Source: Rhizobium sp. Root483D2 (GTDB lineage Bacteria > Pseudomonadota > Alphaproteobacteria > Rhizobiales > Rhizobiaceae). Taken from it: a DNA stretch of 64,000 nucleotides. A model generated the notes under the pieces. It saw only the letters and a list, made by a program, of their open reading frames with translations, was not told where the DNA came from and searched no databases. Shown piece by piece: positions 8,829 to 17,685 of the stretch. The translations under genes were made by a program, and so were the position numbers. The stretch covers positions 62,001-126,000 of the forward strand of contig NZ_LMFB01000009.1 of the NCBI RefSeq assembly GCF_001426685.1. Reading direction: 5' to 3'. The number at the start of each line of letters is the position of its first letter. Within the stretch, counting starts at the first letter, position 1.

Positions 8829-9685
8829 GATAATCCTCCCTGCCGGTCTGCGGCGAAGCCGCGGCCGAAACGCCTTTCTAGGCGGTTTTGTATAAGTTCG
8901 AGCCCGATCGACAAGAGCCAATAGATTGCTGCCGCCGTCAGCAGCATTTCCATATAATGATAGGTGGAGCGTCCATAGGACTGGGCGAGAAAATTCAATT
9001 CCCATAATCCCATGACCGAAACCAGGGACGAATCCTTCAACATCGAAATGAAATTGCTGCCAGCCGGCGGAATGATGATGCGCATGGCTTGAGGTGCGAT
9101 GATCTTGAAGGCGATGACGCCACGCCCGAGCCCCAGCGCCTTTGCGGCCTCCGCCTGTCCGCGCGGCACAGACAATATCCCCGCCCGGATCGTCTCGGCA
9201 AGATAGGCGCCGTAATTCAGCGACAGTGCCAGAATGCCCGACGCGAAGCCTGAGAGCACGATCCCGAATTGCGGTAACGCGAGATAGATGATCAGCACCT
9301 GGACCAAAAGCGGCGTACCGCGAAAAAAGGATGCATAAAATGTCGTCAGTCCGAAGGACAACGCATTGGAGGATAACCGCCCCAGCGCCGTCAGCACCGC
9401 AACCACAAGAGACACGACCATGGAAATCATGGTGATTAGCAGTGTCAGTGCGACACCCTGGACAAAGCCATCCGGCGATAGGCGCAATCCCAGCATGAAC
9501 GGAAGCTTCTGCCCGATCAGGCCGAAATCAAGACCGAGATTGTAAAAAAGACCCAGAAGCAGCGTCAGCAGCGCCAGCCAGACCAGCTGAACGCGCAGCC
9601 GGAAGCCCGCGGGCCCGGCCACGGAAAACCGCGACCGGACCGCAATCGGATGTTCAATTTTCGGCAGAGCGATATCAGAATGCAT
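8825..9685 (-). CDS. Polar amino acid ABC transporter permease
   Basis: A 286-residue inner-membrane permease of the HisM/GlnP family. Visible are the N-terminal membrane segment, FVQGVALTLLITMISMVVSLV and the cytoplasmic EAA loop, which reads AEAAKALGLGRGVIAFKIIAPQAMR. I chose the ATG at 9685 (MHSDIALPK), which overlaps the binding-protein gene by 11 bases and suggests coupling; a longer start at 9742 would overlap much more. It pairs with the binding protein at 9675-10502. No ATPase gene of this class is adjacent. Confidence 0.87.
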   Translation of the reverse strand: MHSDIALPKIEHPIAVRSRFSVAGPAGFRLRVQLVWLALLTLLLGLFYNLGLDFGLIGQKLPFMLGLRLSPDGFVQGVALTLLITMISMVVSLVVAVLTALGRLSSNALSFGLTTFYASFFRGTPLLVQVLIIYLALPQFGIVLSGFASGILALSLNYGAYLAETIRAGILSVPRGQAEAAKALGLGRGVIAFKIIAPQAMRIIIPPAGSNFISMLKDSSLVSVMGLWELNFLAQSYGRSTYHYMEMLLTAAAIYWLLSIGLELIQNRLERRFGRGFAADRQGGLS

Positions 9686-10502
9686 ATTTGGTGATATCGA
9701 CCTTGAACCACTTTTCAGAGATCTTGGCGAGTGTGCCGTCATCCTTCAATTCCGAGATGACCCGCTTGATCTCGGCATCCCATTCCGGATCACCCTTGTC
9801 GGTGACCACGGCATTGGGCTCTGCAAACAGCGTCTCGCCTGCGAGCTTCAGCTTGCCTGTGGCATTGATCTGACCTTGCGCCGTGCCCAAGGATGCGACG
9901 ATGGCGTCGAGACGCACGCCGGCACCCAGAGCAAGGTTCTGGAAATTCACGGTTTCGTCGTTGGGCACGACCTGCACCTCGCCAAACGGAAACGGGATCG
10001 CGGCCTGACCGGGGATCGTAAACTTGCGGCTGATATAGGCCTCGTAGGACGAACCCGTGCCGACGCCGACCCGTTTGCCGGTGATATCCGCCACCGACTT
10101 GATCGCCTGCTCATCCTTGGCGACCACCAGAACGGCCGGAACACTGTAGTAATTCACGGGGAAATTGACGACCTTGGCCCGTTCCTCGGTCGGTGTCGAG
10201 GAGGTAATCGCCACATCCCAACGGCCAGCCCAGCGTCCGCCGATGATCGTTTCCCAACCGGGTGTTTCAAGCTTCAGCTTCACGCCGAGCTTATCGGCAA
10301 AAGCCTTGGCGACATCGACATCGAAGCCATCGAGTTCGTTCTTGTCGTTGATATAGGCAAAAGGCGGATAGTCGTTGACGAGAGCGTTCACGACTTCGCC
10401 CTTCTGCTTGACGCGGTCAAGCACCTCGCCCGCCAGTGCCGTCGTAGCAAATGCGGACAGTGCTGCAATAGCAGCGAAAGCGATCTTGATTGGTTTCGAC
10501 AT
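9675..10502 (-). CDS. Amino acid ABC transporter substrate-binding protein
   Basis: A 275-residue periplasmic binding protein of family 3 (SBP_bac_3). A Sec signal peptide is clear (MSKPIKIAFAAIAALSA, cleavage near ALA|GEV). The family start follows with LVNDYPPFAYINDKNELDGF and DVDVAKAFADKLG. It is first in the operon binding protein - permease - homocysteine methyltransferase. The context suggests a methionine-like or S-methylated amino acid as ligand; this is inference. Its 5' flank is the 361-bp gap shared with a divergent FMN monooxygenase gene. Confidence 0.88.
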   Translation of the reverse strand: MSKPIKIAFAAIAALSAFATTALAGEVLDRVKQKGEVVNALVNDYPPFAYINDKNELDGFDVDVAKAFADKLGVKLKLETPGWETIIGGRWAGRWDVAITSSTPTEERAKVVNFPVNYYSVPAVLVVAKDEQAIKSVADITGKRVGVGTGSSYEAYISRKFTIPGQAAIPFPFGEVQVVPNDETVNFQNLALGAGVRLDAIVASLGTAQGQINATGKLKLAGETLFAEPNAVVTDKGDPEWDAEIKRVISELKDDGTLAKISEKWFKVDITKYAF

Positions 10503-10863
10503 GAAGGCCTCCAGCGATGTCAGGATGAACGCACATTAGCGCAGCAGCAGCGGCCAAAGTAGATTATTAATTCTATAATTTTCATATATTTTAACATTGC
10601 GTGCGATTTGCGGGATGTTTCCGGATAAACTCATCTTGCCGCAGCTGCAATGCGCGGTCGACTGGGCAATCTTTGAAAGCTCAAACCATCGGGCCATTCA
10701 CCGAGACACCAGCCGCTAGCCACAAGATATCTATCTGCAACCTGCAGCTCTTAGGCGCCGGGATTATCTTTCCGCATATATTCCATAAATTAAATAGGCA
10801 TTTCTCGCTCCCAATTGGGAACTGGTTATTTTTGAGGGTAATTATCCCTCTCGGTTCGTTGAA
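10503..10863. other. Divergent intergenic region, 361 bp
   Basis: This AT-rich gap separates the amino acid binding-protein gene on minus from the FMN monooxygenase gene on plus, so it must hold two promoters. I see no convincing gene. It contains a perfect 12-bp palindrome TCCCAATTGGGA at 10809-10820 and an imperfect hairpin with GAGGG/CCCTC arms at 10834-10850, ten bases before the monooxygenase coding region. A TATAGAAT box occurs on the minus strand near 10572-10579. None can be tied to a named regulator from sequence alone. Confidence 0.6.
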
Positions 10864-12213
10864 ATGTCCTTACGCAAAATCGTTCTCGGCACCATTCTCT
10901 ATCCCAGCGGCCACCATGTCGCGGCGTGGCGGCATCCGGCTACGCAGGTGGATGCCAATATCGATGTCAACCATTACATTCGGGCAGCGCGCGATGCCGA
11001 AGCGGCGGGGTTCGAGATTGCCTTCATTTCCGATCGTCTCGGCGTGCCGAAAAGCCGGCCGGAGGCTTTGCGCCGTATCGACGAGTGGTCGCATGGTTTC
11101 GAGGCGCTGACGCTGGCAGCGGCGGTCGCAACGGCGACACGCACAATCGGGATCGTGGCCACGGCATCGACGACGTTCAACGAGCCTTACAATCTTGCCC
11201 GCCAGCTTGCTTCGCTCGACCTGATCAGCAATGGCCGTATCGGCTGGAATATCGTCACCTCGTCGCTGCAGCAGGAAAGCGGCAATTTCAATCCGGGGCC
11301 GGATTTCGACCATGCCGCGCGCTATGCCCGCGCCGATGAATTCGTCGATGCCGTCCTGTCTCTCTGGCAAAGCTGGAATCCGGACGGCTTCGTGCGTGAC
11401 AAGGAGAGCGGCGTCTTCTTTGATGAGGGCACCGTTGAAAGCATTGATTTTGACGGCCAGTATTTCCGCAGCAAGGGGCCGCTCAACGTCATTCCGTCCA
11501 GGCAAGGCCGTCCGCTGCTTGTGCAGGCGGGCTCCTCGGATGCCGGCAAGGCGCTGGCTGCCAAGACCGCCGACGTCGTTTTCACGGCGCAAACGGATAT
11601 CATTTCCGCGCGCGGCTTCTATCAGGACATCAAGAAGCGCCGCGCAGCCTCCGGGAAAAGCCCCGACGACGTGCTGATCCTGCCTGGTATTTTCCCTGTC
11701 ATCGGCAGCACGCAATCCGAGGCCGAGGACAAGTATGCGCAGCTGCAAGATCTGATCCAGCCAGACGTCGCGCTATCCCTGCTCGAAACCTATCTCGGCG
11801 ATGTCGATCTTTCAGGGATCGATATCGACGGCCCGCTGCCGGAGCTGCCGGTATCGAACTCCATTCGCAGCCGCCAGGCGCTGTTGCTGGATCTCGCCCG
11901 CAAGGAGGGGCTCTCCGTGGGCGCGCTGGCGCGGCGCATCGCCGGTGCCCGCGGCCACTGGCAGATCATCGGAACGGCTGAAGAGGTCGCCGGGCAGATC
12001 GAGGACTGGACCGCAAATGGTGCAGCGGATGGCTTCATGCTGCTGCCGCCGACCTTCCCGCAGGGGCAGGACGATTTCATCGCTGATGTCGTGCCGTTGC
12101 TGCGCCAGCGCGGCCTGCTCGGCGACGGTGATGAAACCGGCACGTTGCGCCAGCGGCTCGGCCTTCCCGATCTCCCCAGCCGCCATACTTCCCGCGCCAG
12201 AAACCGCGCCTGA
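10864..12213 (+). CDS. FMN-dependent monooxygenase, NtaA/SnaA/DszA family
   Basis: A 449-residue member of the bacterial luciferase superfamily, NtaA/SnaA/DszA branch. These two-component enzymes use reduced FMN from a partner reductase to cleave C-N or C-S bonds. Family landmarks are FLISDRLG-like text near residue 55 (AFISDRLGVP), IGIVATASTTFNEPYNLARQLASLD and GRIGWNIVTS, with a C-terminal FMLLPPTFPQGQDDF. It is followed after 38 bp by a ProXVW-type importer, so it probably attacks the imported compound. A paralogue lies at 18129-19481. No flavin reductase lies nearby in this cluster. Confidence 0.87.
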   Translation: MSLRKIVLGTILYPSGHHVAAWRHPATQVDANIDVNHYIRAARDAEAAGFEIAFISDRLGVPKSRPEALRRIDEWSHGFEALTLAAAVATATRTIGIVATASTTFNEPYNLARQLASLDLISNGRIGWNIVTSSLQQESGNFNPGPDFDHAARYARADEFVDAVLSLWQSWNPDGFVRDKESGVFFDEGTVESIDFDGQYFRSKGPLNVIPSRQGRPLLVQAGSSDAGKALAAKTADVVFTAQTDIISARGFYQDIKKRRAASGKSPDDVLILPGIFPVIGSTQSEAEDKYAQLQDLIQPDVALSLLETYLGDVDLSGIDIDGPLPELPVSNSIRSRQALLLDLARKEGLSVGALARRIAGARGHWQIIGTAEEVAGQIEDWTANGAADGFMLLPPTFPQGQDDFIADVVPLLRQRGLLGDGDETGTLRQRLGLPDLPSRHTSRARNRA

Positions 12214-12251
12214 AAATTCAAGCTTTCACTCCAACCCACACGGACATAACC

Positions 12252-13220
12252 ATGAAATCCCCGATCAAAATACTTCTTTCGGCCTCGGCCGCTCTCGCCT
12301 TCCTCTGGCCAGCCCTTGCCCAGGCAAACCCGATCACCATCGCCGATCCCGGCTATGCGACGGCGCAGGGCACGGCCTATGTGGTGAAAGCCCTTCTCGA
12401 AGACCAGCTCGGCAAGGAAGTCGAGGCCGTCAAGGCCGCGTCCGTTCCGGTCATCTGGGAAGCGCTGAACCGCAATGCCGGCGAGATCGACATCTGGACG
12501 GATGTCTGGCTGCCCAACCAGAAGGCACTGGTCGAGCAATATGCCGGGGATACTGGCAAGGTGAAGCTCGCCGCCAAGTCCTATGCCGGCACGCAAGGCT
12601 ATTGCACCACCAAGGTGACGGCGGAAAAGCACGATATCCGCTCCGTCTTCGATCTCTCGGACCCGGCCAAGGCCGCCGTCTTTTCCGCCGATGGCAAAGG
12701 CAAGGGCAAGATCTGGATCGGTGCAGCCGGCTGGCTATCGACGAATATCGAGACCGTTCGCGCCCGCGACTATGGCTTTGCGGATTTCTTCGAGCTGCAG
12801 ACAACGGACGAAGCTGTTGCGACCGCAGACCTCGACGCTGCCGTGAAGGCAGGAACCGGCTGGGTGGGCTATTGCTACGGCCCGCATCAGAATTTTGCCC
12901 GCTACGAACTCCAGGTGCTCGAAGAGCCGGCCAATGACGCGGCAAACTGGACGTTTGTCGAGCCATCCGACCCGAACTGGTTGCAAAAATCTTCGATCAA
13001 GTCGGCCTACAAGGATGCCGAGATCCACATCGCCTATTCCAAATCGCTGGCAGACAGCGCGCCGGAAGTGGCGGCGATCCTTGAAAAGGTTACCTTCTCC
13101 ACCGATGCCGTCAGCAAACTCGCCTACGCTATCGCTGTCGAAGGCAAGACACCGGATGCAGCCGCCAAGGAATGGCTCGCCGCCAATCCGGATGTCGTCG
13201 CCGGCTGGCTTGGGAACTGA
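12252..13220 (+). CDS. ProX/OpuAC-type ABC transporter substrate-binding protein
   Basis: A 322-residue periplasmic binding protein of the glycine betaine/choline family (OpuAC). The signal peptide runs from MKSPIKILLSASAAL to a cleavage site near AQA|NPI. The mature start PITIADPGYATAQGTAYVV and the segment GEIDIWTDVWLPN are typical of the family, which binds quaternary ammonium compounds through aromatic residues. It is the first gene of a three-gene importer and ends three bases before the ATPase gene. The ligand could also be another betaine- or sulfonium-like compound, given the monooxygenase upstream. Confidence 0.87.
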   Translation: MKSPIKILLSASAALAFLWPALAQANPITIADPGYATAQGTAYVVKALLEDQLGKEVEAVKAASVPVIWEALNRNAGEIDIWTDVWLPNQKALVEQYAGDTGKVKLAAKSYAGTQGYCTTKVTAEKHDIRSVFDLSDPAKAAVFSADGKGKGKIWIGAAGWLSTNIETVRARDYGFADFFELQTTDEAVATADLDAAVKAGTGWVGYCYGPHQNFARYELQVLEEPANDAANWTFVEPSDPNWLQKSSIKSAYKDAEIHIAYSKSLADSAPEVAAILEKVTFSTDAVSKLAYAIAVEGKTPDAAAKEWLAANPDVVAGWLGN

Positions 13221-13223
13221 TCC

Positions 13224-14072
13224 ATGATCGAGCTTGAGGATGTCTGGAAAGTGTTCGGAACGGATGAGCGGGCGGTTCTCAATGAGGCCCGCCGCCCCGC
13301 CCCGGACGAGGCCGTCCTCAAGCGCCTTCGCGCCGTCACCGGTGTCGGCGGCGCGAGCTTCAAGGTCGAAAAAGGCGAGCTCGTCTGTCTCATGGGCCTA
13401 TCTGGCAGCGGAAAATCGACGCTGCTCCGGCTGATCAACCGGTTGCTGGAGCCGAGCGCCGGCCAGGTCCGTATCGACGGCGGCGATATCCTGTCGCTGG
13501 GGCGCAAGGCGCTTCGCGAATTGCGCTCCCAACGGATCGGCATGGTCTTTCAGTCCCACGCCCTTGTCGCGCATCTCTCCATCCGCGACAATGTCGCCCT
13601 GCCGCTGGAAATTCGCGGGCTTGCGCGCACCCAGCGCGAGGACCGCGCCGATGAGCTTCTGGCGCGGGTCGGGCTGGAAGGCTTGGGCGACCGGCGCGTC
13701 AGCGCCCTGTCCGGCGGCATGCAGCAGCGCGTCGGCCTGGCCCGCGCACTCGCGGCAGACCCGGATATTCTTCTGATGGACGAACCGTTCAGCGCGCTCG
13801 ATCCGCTGATACGCTATGACCTGCAAACCCAGTTCATGGCGCTGTCGCGCGAACTCGGCAAGACCACGGTCTTCGTAACCCATGATGTCGACGAAGCCTT
13901 CCGCATCGCCGATCGCGTGGTGCTGATGCGGGGCGGACGCATCATTCAGGTGGGAACGGCGGACACACTGGTGAACGAACCGGCCGATGATTATGTCCGC
14001 CGCTTTGTCCGCAATGCCCGCCTGCCTGAAAGGCTCGACCAGCAGCCGTCCAAAACCAGGGCCTTCGCATGA
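13224..14072 (+). CDS. ProV-type ABC transporter ATPase
   Basis: A 282-residue cytoplasmic ATPase of the glycine betaine/choline importer class. Walker A is GLSGSGKST near residue 57, the signature is LSGGMQQRVGLARALA, Walker B is ILLMDEPFSALD and the H-loop is TVFVTHDVDEA. No C-terminal CBS domains are present, unlike many ProV proteins. The unusually long N-terminal lead (ARRPAPDEAVLKRLRAVTG) before Walker A is also seen in choline-type members. The stop overlaps the permease start as ATGA, so translation is coupled. Confidence 0.9.
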   Translation: MIELEDVWKVFGTDERAVLNEARRPAPDEAVLKRLRAVTGVGGASFKVEKGELVCLMGLSGSGKSTLLRLINRLLEPSAGQVRIDGGDILSLGRKALRELRSQRIGMVFQSHALVAHLSIRDNVALPLEIRGLARTQREDRADELLARVGLEGLGDRRVSALSGGMQQRVGLARALAADPDILLMDEPFSALDPLIRYDLQTQFMALSRELGKTTVFVTHDVDEAFRIADRVVLMRGGRIIQVGTADTLVNEPADDYVRRFVRNARLPERLDQQPSKTRAFA

Positions 14073-15571
14073 GCGACCATACAGCCCGCGACGAGGCCAT
14101 CGCACGCTTTGCCGGCGTCAACACCCCCTATTACCAGCGCGCCTTCCGCCAGATCGGCGAACGGCGTGGCTATGTGCCATCCTTCAATATCGCAGCGGCG
14201 CTGCTCGGTCCCATCTGGCTCGGCGGGCGGCGTCTGTGGTCGACATTCTGGCCTTTTCTGATCGCGGACCTGCTCGCGGTGGTGCTCATTGCCTTTGCGC
14301 TGGCGGGTGGCACCGGCACGGAGCAAAGCGCGCGGGCCGACCGGCTCGAAGCTCTTGCCGTGACGCGGCTGTCGGAGGCGCAGGTTGCAAACGATAAGGA
14401 TCCCAACTCGTCCATCGCCAGGTCGTTGACGCGTTCGTCTGAGGCCCTGGAACAGGCCGCCAAAGATGTGCGTGCGGTGGCCGAAGACGCCAAGAACGGC
14501 GCCTCTCTGATCGCGATCCTCGGCTTTGGCCTCCTGGCTTTGGGGCGCATCATCACCGGTGGATTGGCCAATCATCTGGCCGAACGGCGGTTTCGCCGAT
14601 GGCGGCTGGAGGGCGGCGCCGCCAAGGGTGGGTTCAGCCTGCTTCATGCTGGCGCCGCCGCCATCCTGCTTGCGATCTTCATTCCAATCGTCATCCTGCA
14701 CTTCAAAGACGCCACGCTTTTTAGCGCCTTTCCCAGCGATCCCAGCTGGAATTCCGGTGTGGCGGCCTGGCTGGATGCCGTGATTGGCTCAATCAGCAGC
14801 GCGGTGGCGCCCGCTGCCGGCGTCTTGACGGCAACAATCAACGGCATGCTCAGCCTGCTGGAAGGCGTTCTGACCAAGACGCCCTGGCCGGTGGTGATGA
14901 TCCTGATCGTTGCGATTGCCTGGCAGCTCGCCGGTTTTCGGGTCTTCCTGTTAACGTCGGTCGCAGTCAGCTATCTCGCGATCCTCGGCTACTGGGAAAA
15001 AAGCATGCAGACCGTCGCGCTGCTGGGCACGGCGGCGTTGATTTCCATTGCCATCGGCATCCCGCTCGGCATCCTCTGCGGCTATAACCGGAAGGTCGCC
15101 GCCATCGTTCGCCCGCTGCTCGATTTCATGCAGACCATGCCGGCTTTCGTGTACCTGATCCCGGTCATCGCCCTTTTCGGCATCGGCAAACCGTCCGGTA
15201 TTATCGCGACCGTGATCTTCGGCATCCCGCCCGTGGTCCGCCTGACGGCGCTCGGCATTGCCTCCGTGCCGCCGTCGGTGCGTGAGGCTGCCATTGCCTT
15301 TGGCGCGTCGCGCACCTTCATCCTCTTCAGGGTGGATTTGCCGACGGCGGCCCCGTCGATCATGGCCGGTGTCAGCCAGACCATCCTCATGTGCCTCTCC
15401 ATGGTGGTGATCGCTGCGCTTATCGGCGCCAAGGGGCTTGGCGAGGACGTGCTGCACGCCTTGCAATATGCGGCCCAGGGCCAAGGCCTGCTCGCCGGCG
15501 TCGCCATCCTTCTCTGCGCAATCGTTCTCGACCGCGTCGTGCAGGGACGGCGGGCCGATGCCGGGCGTTGA
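14069..15571 (+). CDS. ProW-type ABC permease with extra N-terminal membrane domain
   Basis: A 500-residue permease, roughly 200 residues longer than a plain ProW. Residues from about 270 to 495 form the BPD_transp_1 permease, with the EAA loop REAAIAFGASRTFILFRVDLPTAAP. The N-terminal part starts with YYQRAFRQIGERRGYVPSFNIAAALLGPIWLGGRR, a pattern like DUF2628-family small membrane proteins, then a soluble helical stretch rich in Ala, Glu and Arg, and more membrane segments. The fusion suggests a regulatory or assembly role for the first domain. It closes the operon that starts with the binding protein. Confidence 0.87.
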   Translation: MSDHTARDEAIARFAGVNTPYYQRAFRQIGERRGYVPSFNIAAALLGPIWLGGRRLWSTFWPFLIADLLAVVLIAFALAGGTGTEQSARADRLEALAVTRLSEAQVANDKDPNSSIARSLTRSSEALEQAAKDVRAVAEDAKNGASLIAILGFGLLALGRIITGGLANHLAERRFRRWRLEGGAAKGGFSLLHAGAAAILLAIFIPIVILHFKDATLFSAFPSDPSWNSGVAAWLDAVIGSISSAVAPAAGVLTATINGMLSLLEGVLTKTPWPVVMILIVAIAWQLAGFRVFLLTSVAVSYLAILGYWEKSMQTVALLGTAALISIAIGIPLGILCGYNRKVAAIVRPLLDFMQTMPAFVYLIPVIALFGIGKPSGIIATVIFGIPPVVRLTALGIASVPPSVREAAIAFGASRTFILFRVDLPTAAPSIMAGVSQTILMCLSMVVIAALIGAKGLGEDVLHALQYAAQGQGLLAGVAILLCAIVLDRVVQGRRADAGR

Positions 15572-15585
15572 GCCGGCCATCCATT

Positions 15586-15600
15586 CCACAGGATCTGTGG
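15586..15600. terminator. Short hairpin after the ProXVW-like operon
   Basis: CCACAG at 15586-15591 and CTGTGG at 15595-15600 form a perfect six-bp stem with a three-base loop, 15 bases after the permease stop. No T-run follows, so an intrinsic terminator is doubtful; it may only protect a 3' end. Confidence 0.3.
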
Positions 15601-15700
15601 GTTAGGGACTTTCCCAGCAGGTCTGCATCGATCTGCGGCTTGAAGCCTGCCTGAAAAGATCGCAGTACAGAGAGATATCGGACCAGAAGCCGGGAAGCCT

Positions 15701-16183
15701 ATGAGTACCCAAGAGACGCGGCCTGTTCAGGCCAATCCGCTGATCTTTGCGATTGCGCTGGGGACCGGTGGCCTTTTGAGCCTGATGGTGCATTTGAACG
15801 GCGAGCTTGCCCGCGCCGGAACGCCGCTTTTTGCCTCCTGGGCCGCGCATGGGACCGGAACCGTTGCGGCCCTTGTTCTTCTTGCCCTGTTTTACCGGTT
15901 TGCAGGCAAAACCGGGAGGAAAGCCCCGGCGCCCTTCTGGGCTTATCTGGGTGGCATATCCGGAGCTGCGACGGTTATTCTGTCCTCGTTTGCCGTCAAC
16001 TCCCCGGTCGGTCTTCCCGGCACCATGGCGCTCGGTCTTGCCGGGCAGCTGGCCTTCAGCGCCTCTGCGGATACATGGGGGTTGTTCGGCTTGCAAAAAC
16101 GCAGCCTGACCGCGCGGGATTTCGCGGCGCTCGCGCTTGTGCTCACGGGCAGCACCCTCATCATTCTTTCGGGTTCACAATGA
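15701..16183 (+). CDS. DMT-superfamily membrane protein, DUF606 (first of a pair)
   Basis: A 160-residue inner-membrane protein with about five hydrophobic segments, of the DUF606/YdcZ family in the drug/metabolite transporter superfamily. Visible are LSLMVHLNGELARAG near the N terminus and GLPGTMALGLAGQLAFS, which match the family's typical short repeated half-transporter. The stop overlaps the next gene, also DUF606, as ATGA, so the two probably form a heterodimer. The cargo is unknown; a guess is export of a product of the neighbouring catabolic genes. Confidence 0.78.
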   Translation: MSTQETRPVQANPLIFAIALGTGGLLSLMVHLNGELARAGTPLFASWAAHGTGTVAALVLLALFYRFAGKTGRKAPAPFWAYLGGISGAATVILSSFAVNSPVGLPGTMALGLAGQLAFSASADTWGLFGLQKRSLTARDFAALALVLTGSTLIILSGSQ

Positions 16184-16608
16184 CAATATTCGTGCTTTGC
16201 GCCTGTCTGGCCGGAATTCTGGTGTCCCTCAGCCGTCAGCTCAACGGCCGCCTGAGCTTTGCAACGTCGCCGCTGATTGCGTCCTTCTGGAACCACCTGG
16301 TCGGCTTCGGGCTGCTGACGGCCGTCGGGCTTGCCATCGGCGGGCTTATCCCCGCCGGTGCATTGGACGCCGCCTGGTACGCCTATCTCGGCGGCCCTGT
16401 GGGCGTTGTCTTCGTTGCCGCCGGCAGCTGGGTGATCACCCGGATCGGCGCCATGAATACCGCGCTCATGATCATCGGTGGGCAGATGACCGGCAGCGTG
16501 GCGATCAACCTCCTGAAATCGGCGGAATCGACGTTCTGGATGGCAAGCCTCGGCGTCGTGCTGATCATCGCTGGCATGATCGTCTCGCAACGCCGGACCC
16601 GGGATTGA
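16180..16608 (+). CDS. DMT-superfamily membrane protein, DUF606 (second of a pair)
   Basis: A 142-residue membrane protein of the same DUF606 family as the gene before it, beginning MTIFVLCACLAGILVSLSRQ. The conserved family text SRQLNGRLSFATSPLIASFWNHLVG is present, with about five membrane segments. I chose the ATG at 16180 because it overlaps the preceding stop by four bases; a longer frame back to 16075 lies inside the first gene. Paired DUF606 genes are common and imply a two-subunit transporter. Confidence 0.8.
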   Translation: MTIFVLCACLAGILVSLSRQLNGRLSFATSPLIASFWNHLVGFGLLTAVGLAIGGLIPAGALDAAWYAYLGGPVGVVFVAAGSWVITRIGAMNTALMIIGGQMTGSVAINLLKSAESTFWMASLGVVLIIAGMIVSQRRTRD

Positions 16609-16647
16609 CGAGCGGCAACGCATCCTCAGTCCACTGCATCGAACTGT

Positions 16648-17685
16648 CTAGCCTTCGCGCTGCTCCGGCGGCAGCAGATCCGCATGATGGGCGCGGGCGA
16701 CGTCGGGATGGGAGCGCAGGCGGCTTTTCAGGTGGTTTTGCCCGACTTCGCGGAAGATCGGGTTGAGGGGATCGACGGTGATGCCACGCTCCGATCCACG
16801 CAGGTCTTCCGGCAAATCGATGACCGGGATGGTGGCATCGTAACGGGCGCCGAGGAAGAAGGCGACCGAGAAACGCTCGGTACCGGCCGGAGGGGCAACC
16901 ACATCATGGACGTCGGCCCGCACGAACCCGTTTGTGGCCAGCTCAAGCAGCTCGCCGGTATTGATGATGAACGTGCCGGGGACAGGCGGCGCCTCGATCC
17001 ATACGCCATCCTCGGTTCGAACCCGGAGCCCTGGCGTTACATCCTGCAGCAGGACCGTAACGAAACCACCATCCTTGTGCGCGCCAACCCCCTGATCGGT
17101 CTCCGCCACGTCGCGGCCGGGATAGCGGATGATTTTCAAAAGCTGCGATGGCTGTGGCTCGTAGATCGGCGCGAAGACATCCGCCGGCTGGCCAAGTGCG
17201 ATCGCTATGGCCTTCAGAACATCGATACCGATGCGCGTGACCTCCGCCTGATAGGCAAGCAGCAACGGCTTCAATTCGGGAAGGGCTGTGGGCCACTGGT
17301 TCGGGCCTAAAAGGCGATGCCAGGCCGGTGTTTCCGGGCCGATGACCACGGCCTTGCCCTCGGTATTGACGTCGAGCTGCTCGCGCCAATCCTGTTCTCC
17401 CCGGGTCCGCTCAAGCCCGGCCCGGTTGTAACCGCGAAAATGCGGCGACTTCACCATCTCGATCTCGATCTTCTGCTCCAATGGAAGCGCAAAGAAGCGC
17501 TTTGCCACCGCGACAACATCGGCGATCAGCTTGGGATCGACCCCATGCCCCGTGAGATAGAAGAAACCGTGGTCATGCAATGTCTGGCGCAGATCGCCGG
17601 TGAAGGCATCCCGCTCGGATTGCGAGCCGTGAAAACGGGAAAAATCGAGAGTGGGAAGCTGGGCCGGGTGGGCGGATAAGGACAT
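16648..17685 (-). CDS. 2-oxoglutarate/Fe(II) dioxygenase, isopenicillin N synthase family
   Basis: A 345-residue non-haem iron oxygenase with the N-terminal DIOX_N domain (LRQTLHDHGFFYLTGHGV) and the C-terminal double-stranded beta-helix. The iron ligands are H203 and D205 in GVGAHKDGG and H260 in RADVHDVV; the co-substrate motif is R271-x-S273 in ERFSVAFF. It probably hydroxylates or oxidatively cleaves a small substrate with 2-oxoglutarate, but the substrate is not evident. It converges with the DUF606 pair and is divergent from the second FMN monooxygenase across 443 bp. Confidence 0.87.
   Translation of the reverse strand: MSLSAHPAQLPTLDFSRFHGSQSERDAFTGDLRQTLHDHGFFYLTGHGVDPKLIADVVAVAKRFFALPLEQKIEIEMVKSPHFRGYNRAGLERTRGEQDWREQLDVNTEGKAVVIGPETPAWHRLLGPNQWPTALPELKPLLLAYQAEVTRIGIDVLKAIAIALGQPADVFAPIYEPQPSQLLKIIRYPGRDVAETDQGVGAHKDGGFVTVLLQDVTPGLRVRTEDGVWIEAPPVPGTFIINTGELLELATNGFVRADVHDVVAPPAGTERFSVAFFLGARYDATIPVIDLPEDLRGSERGITVDPLNPIFREVGQNHLKSRLRSHPDVARAHHADLLPPEQREG

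Noticed and set aside
10503-10863. Possible SAM-type riboswitch upstream of methionine-related genes
   Set aside because: No match to the SAM-II pattern or other conserved riboswitch cores could be recognised on either strand by eye.
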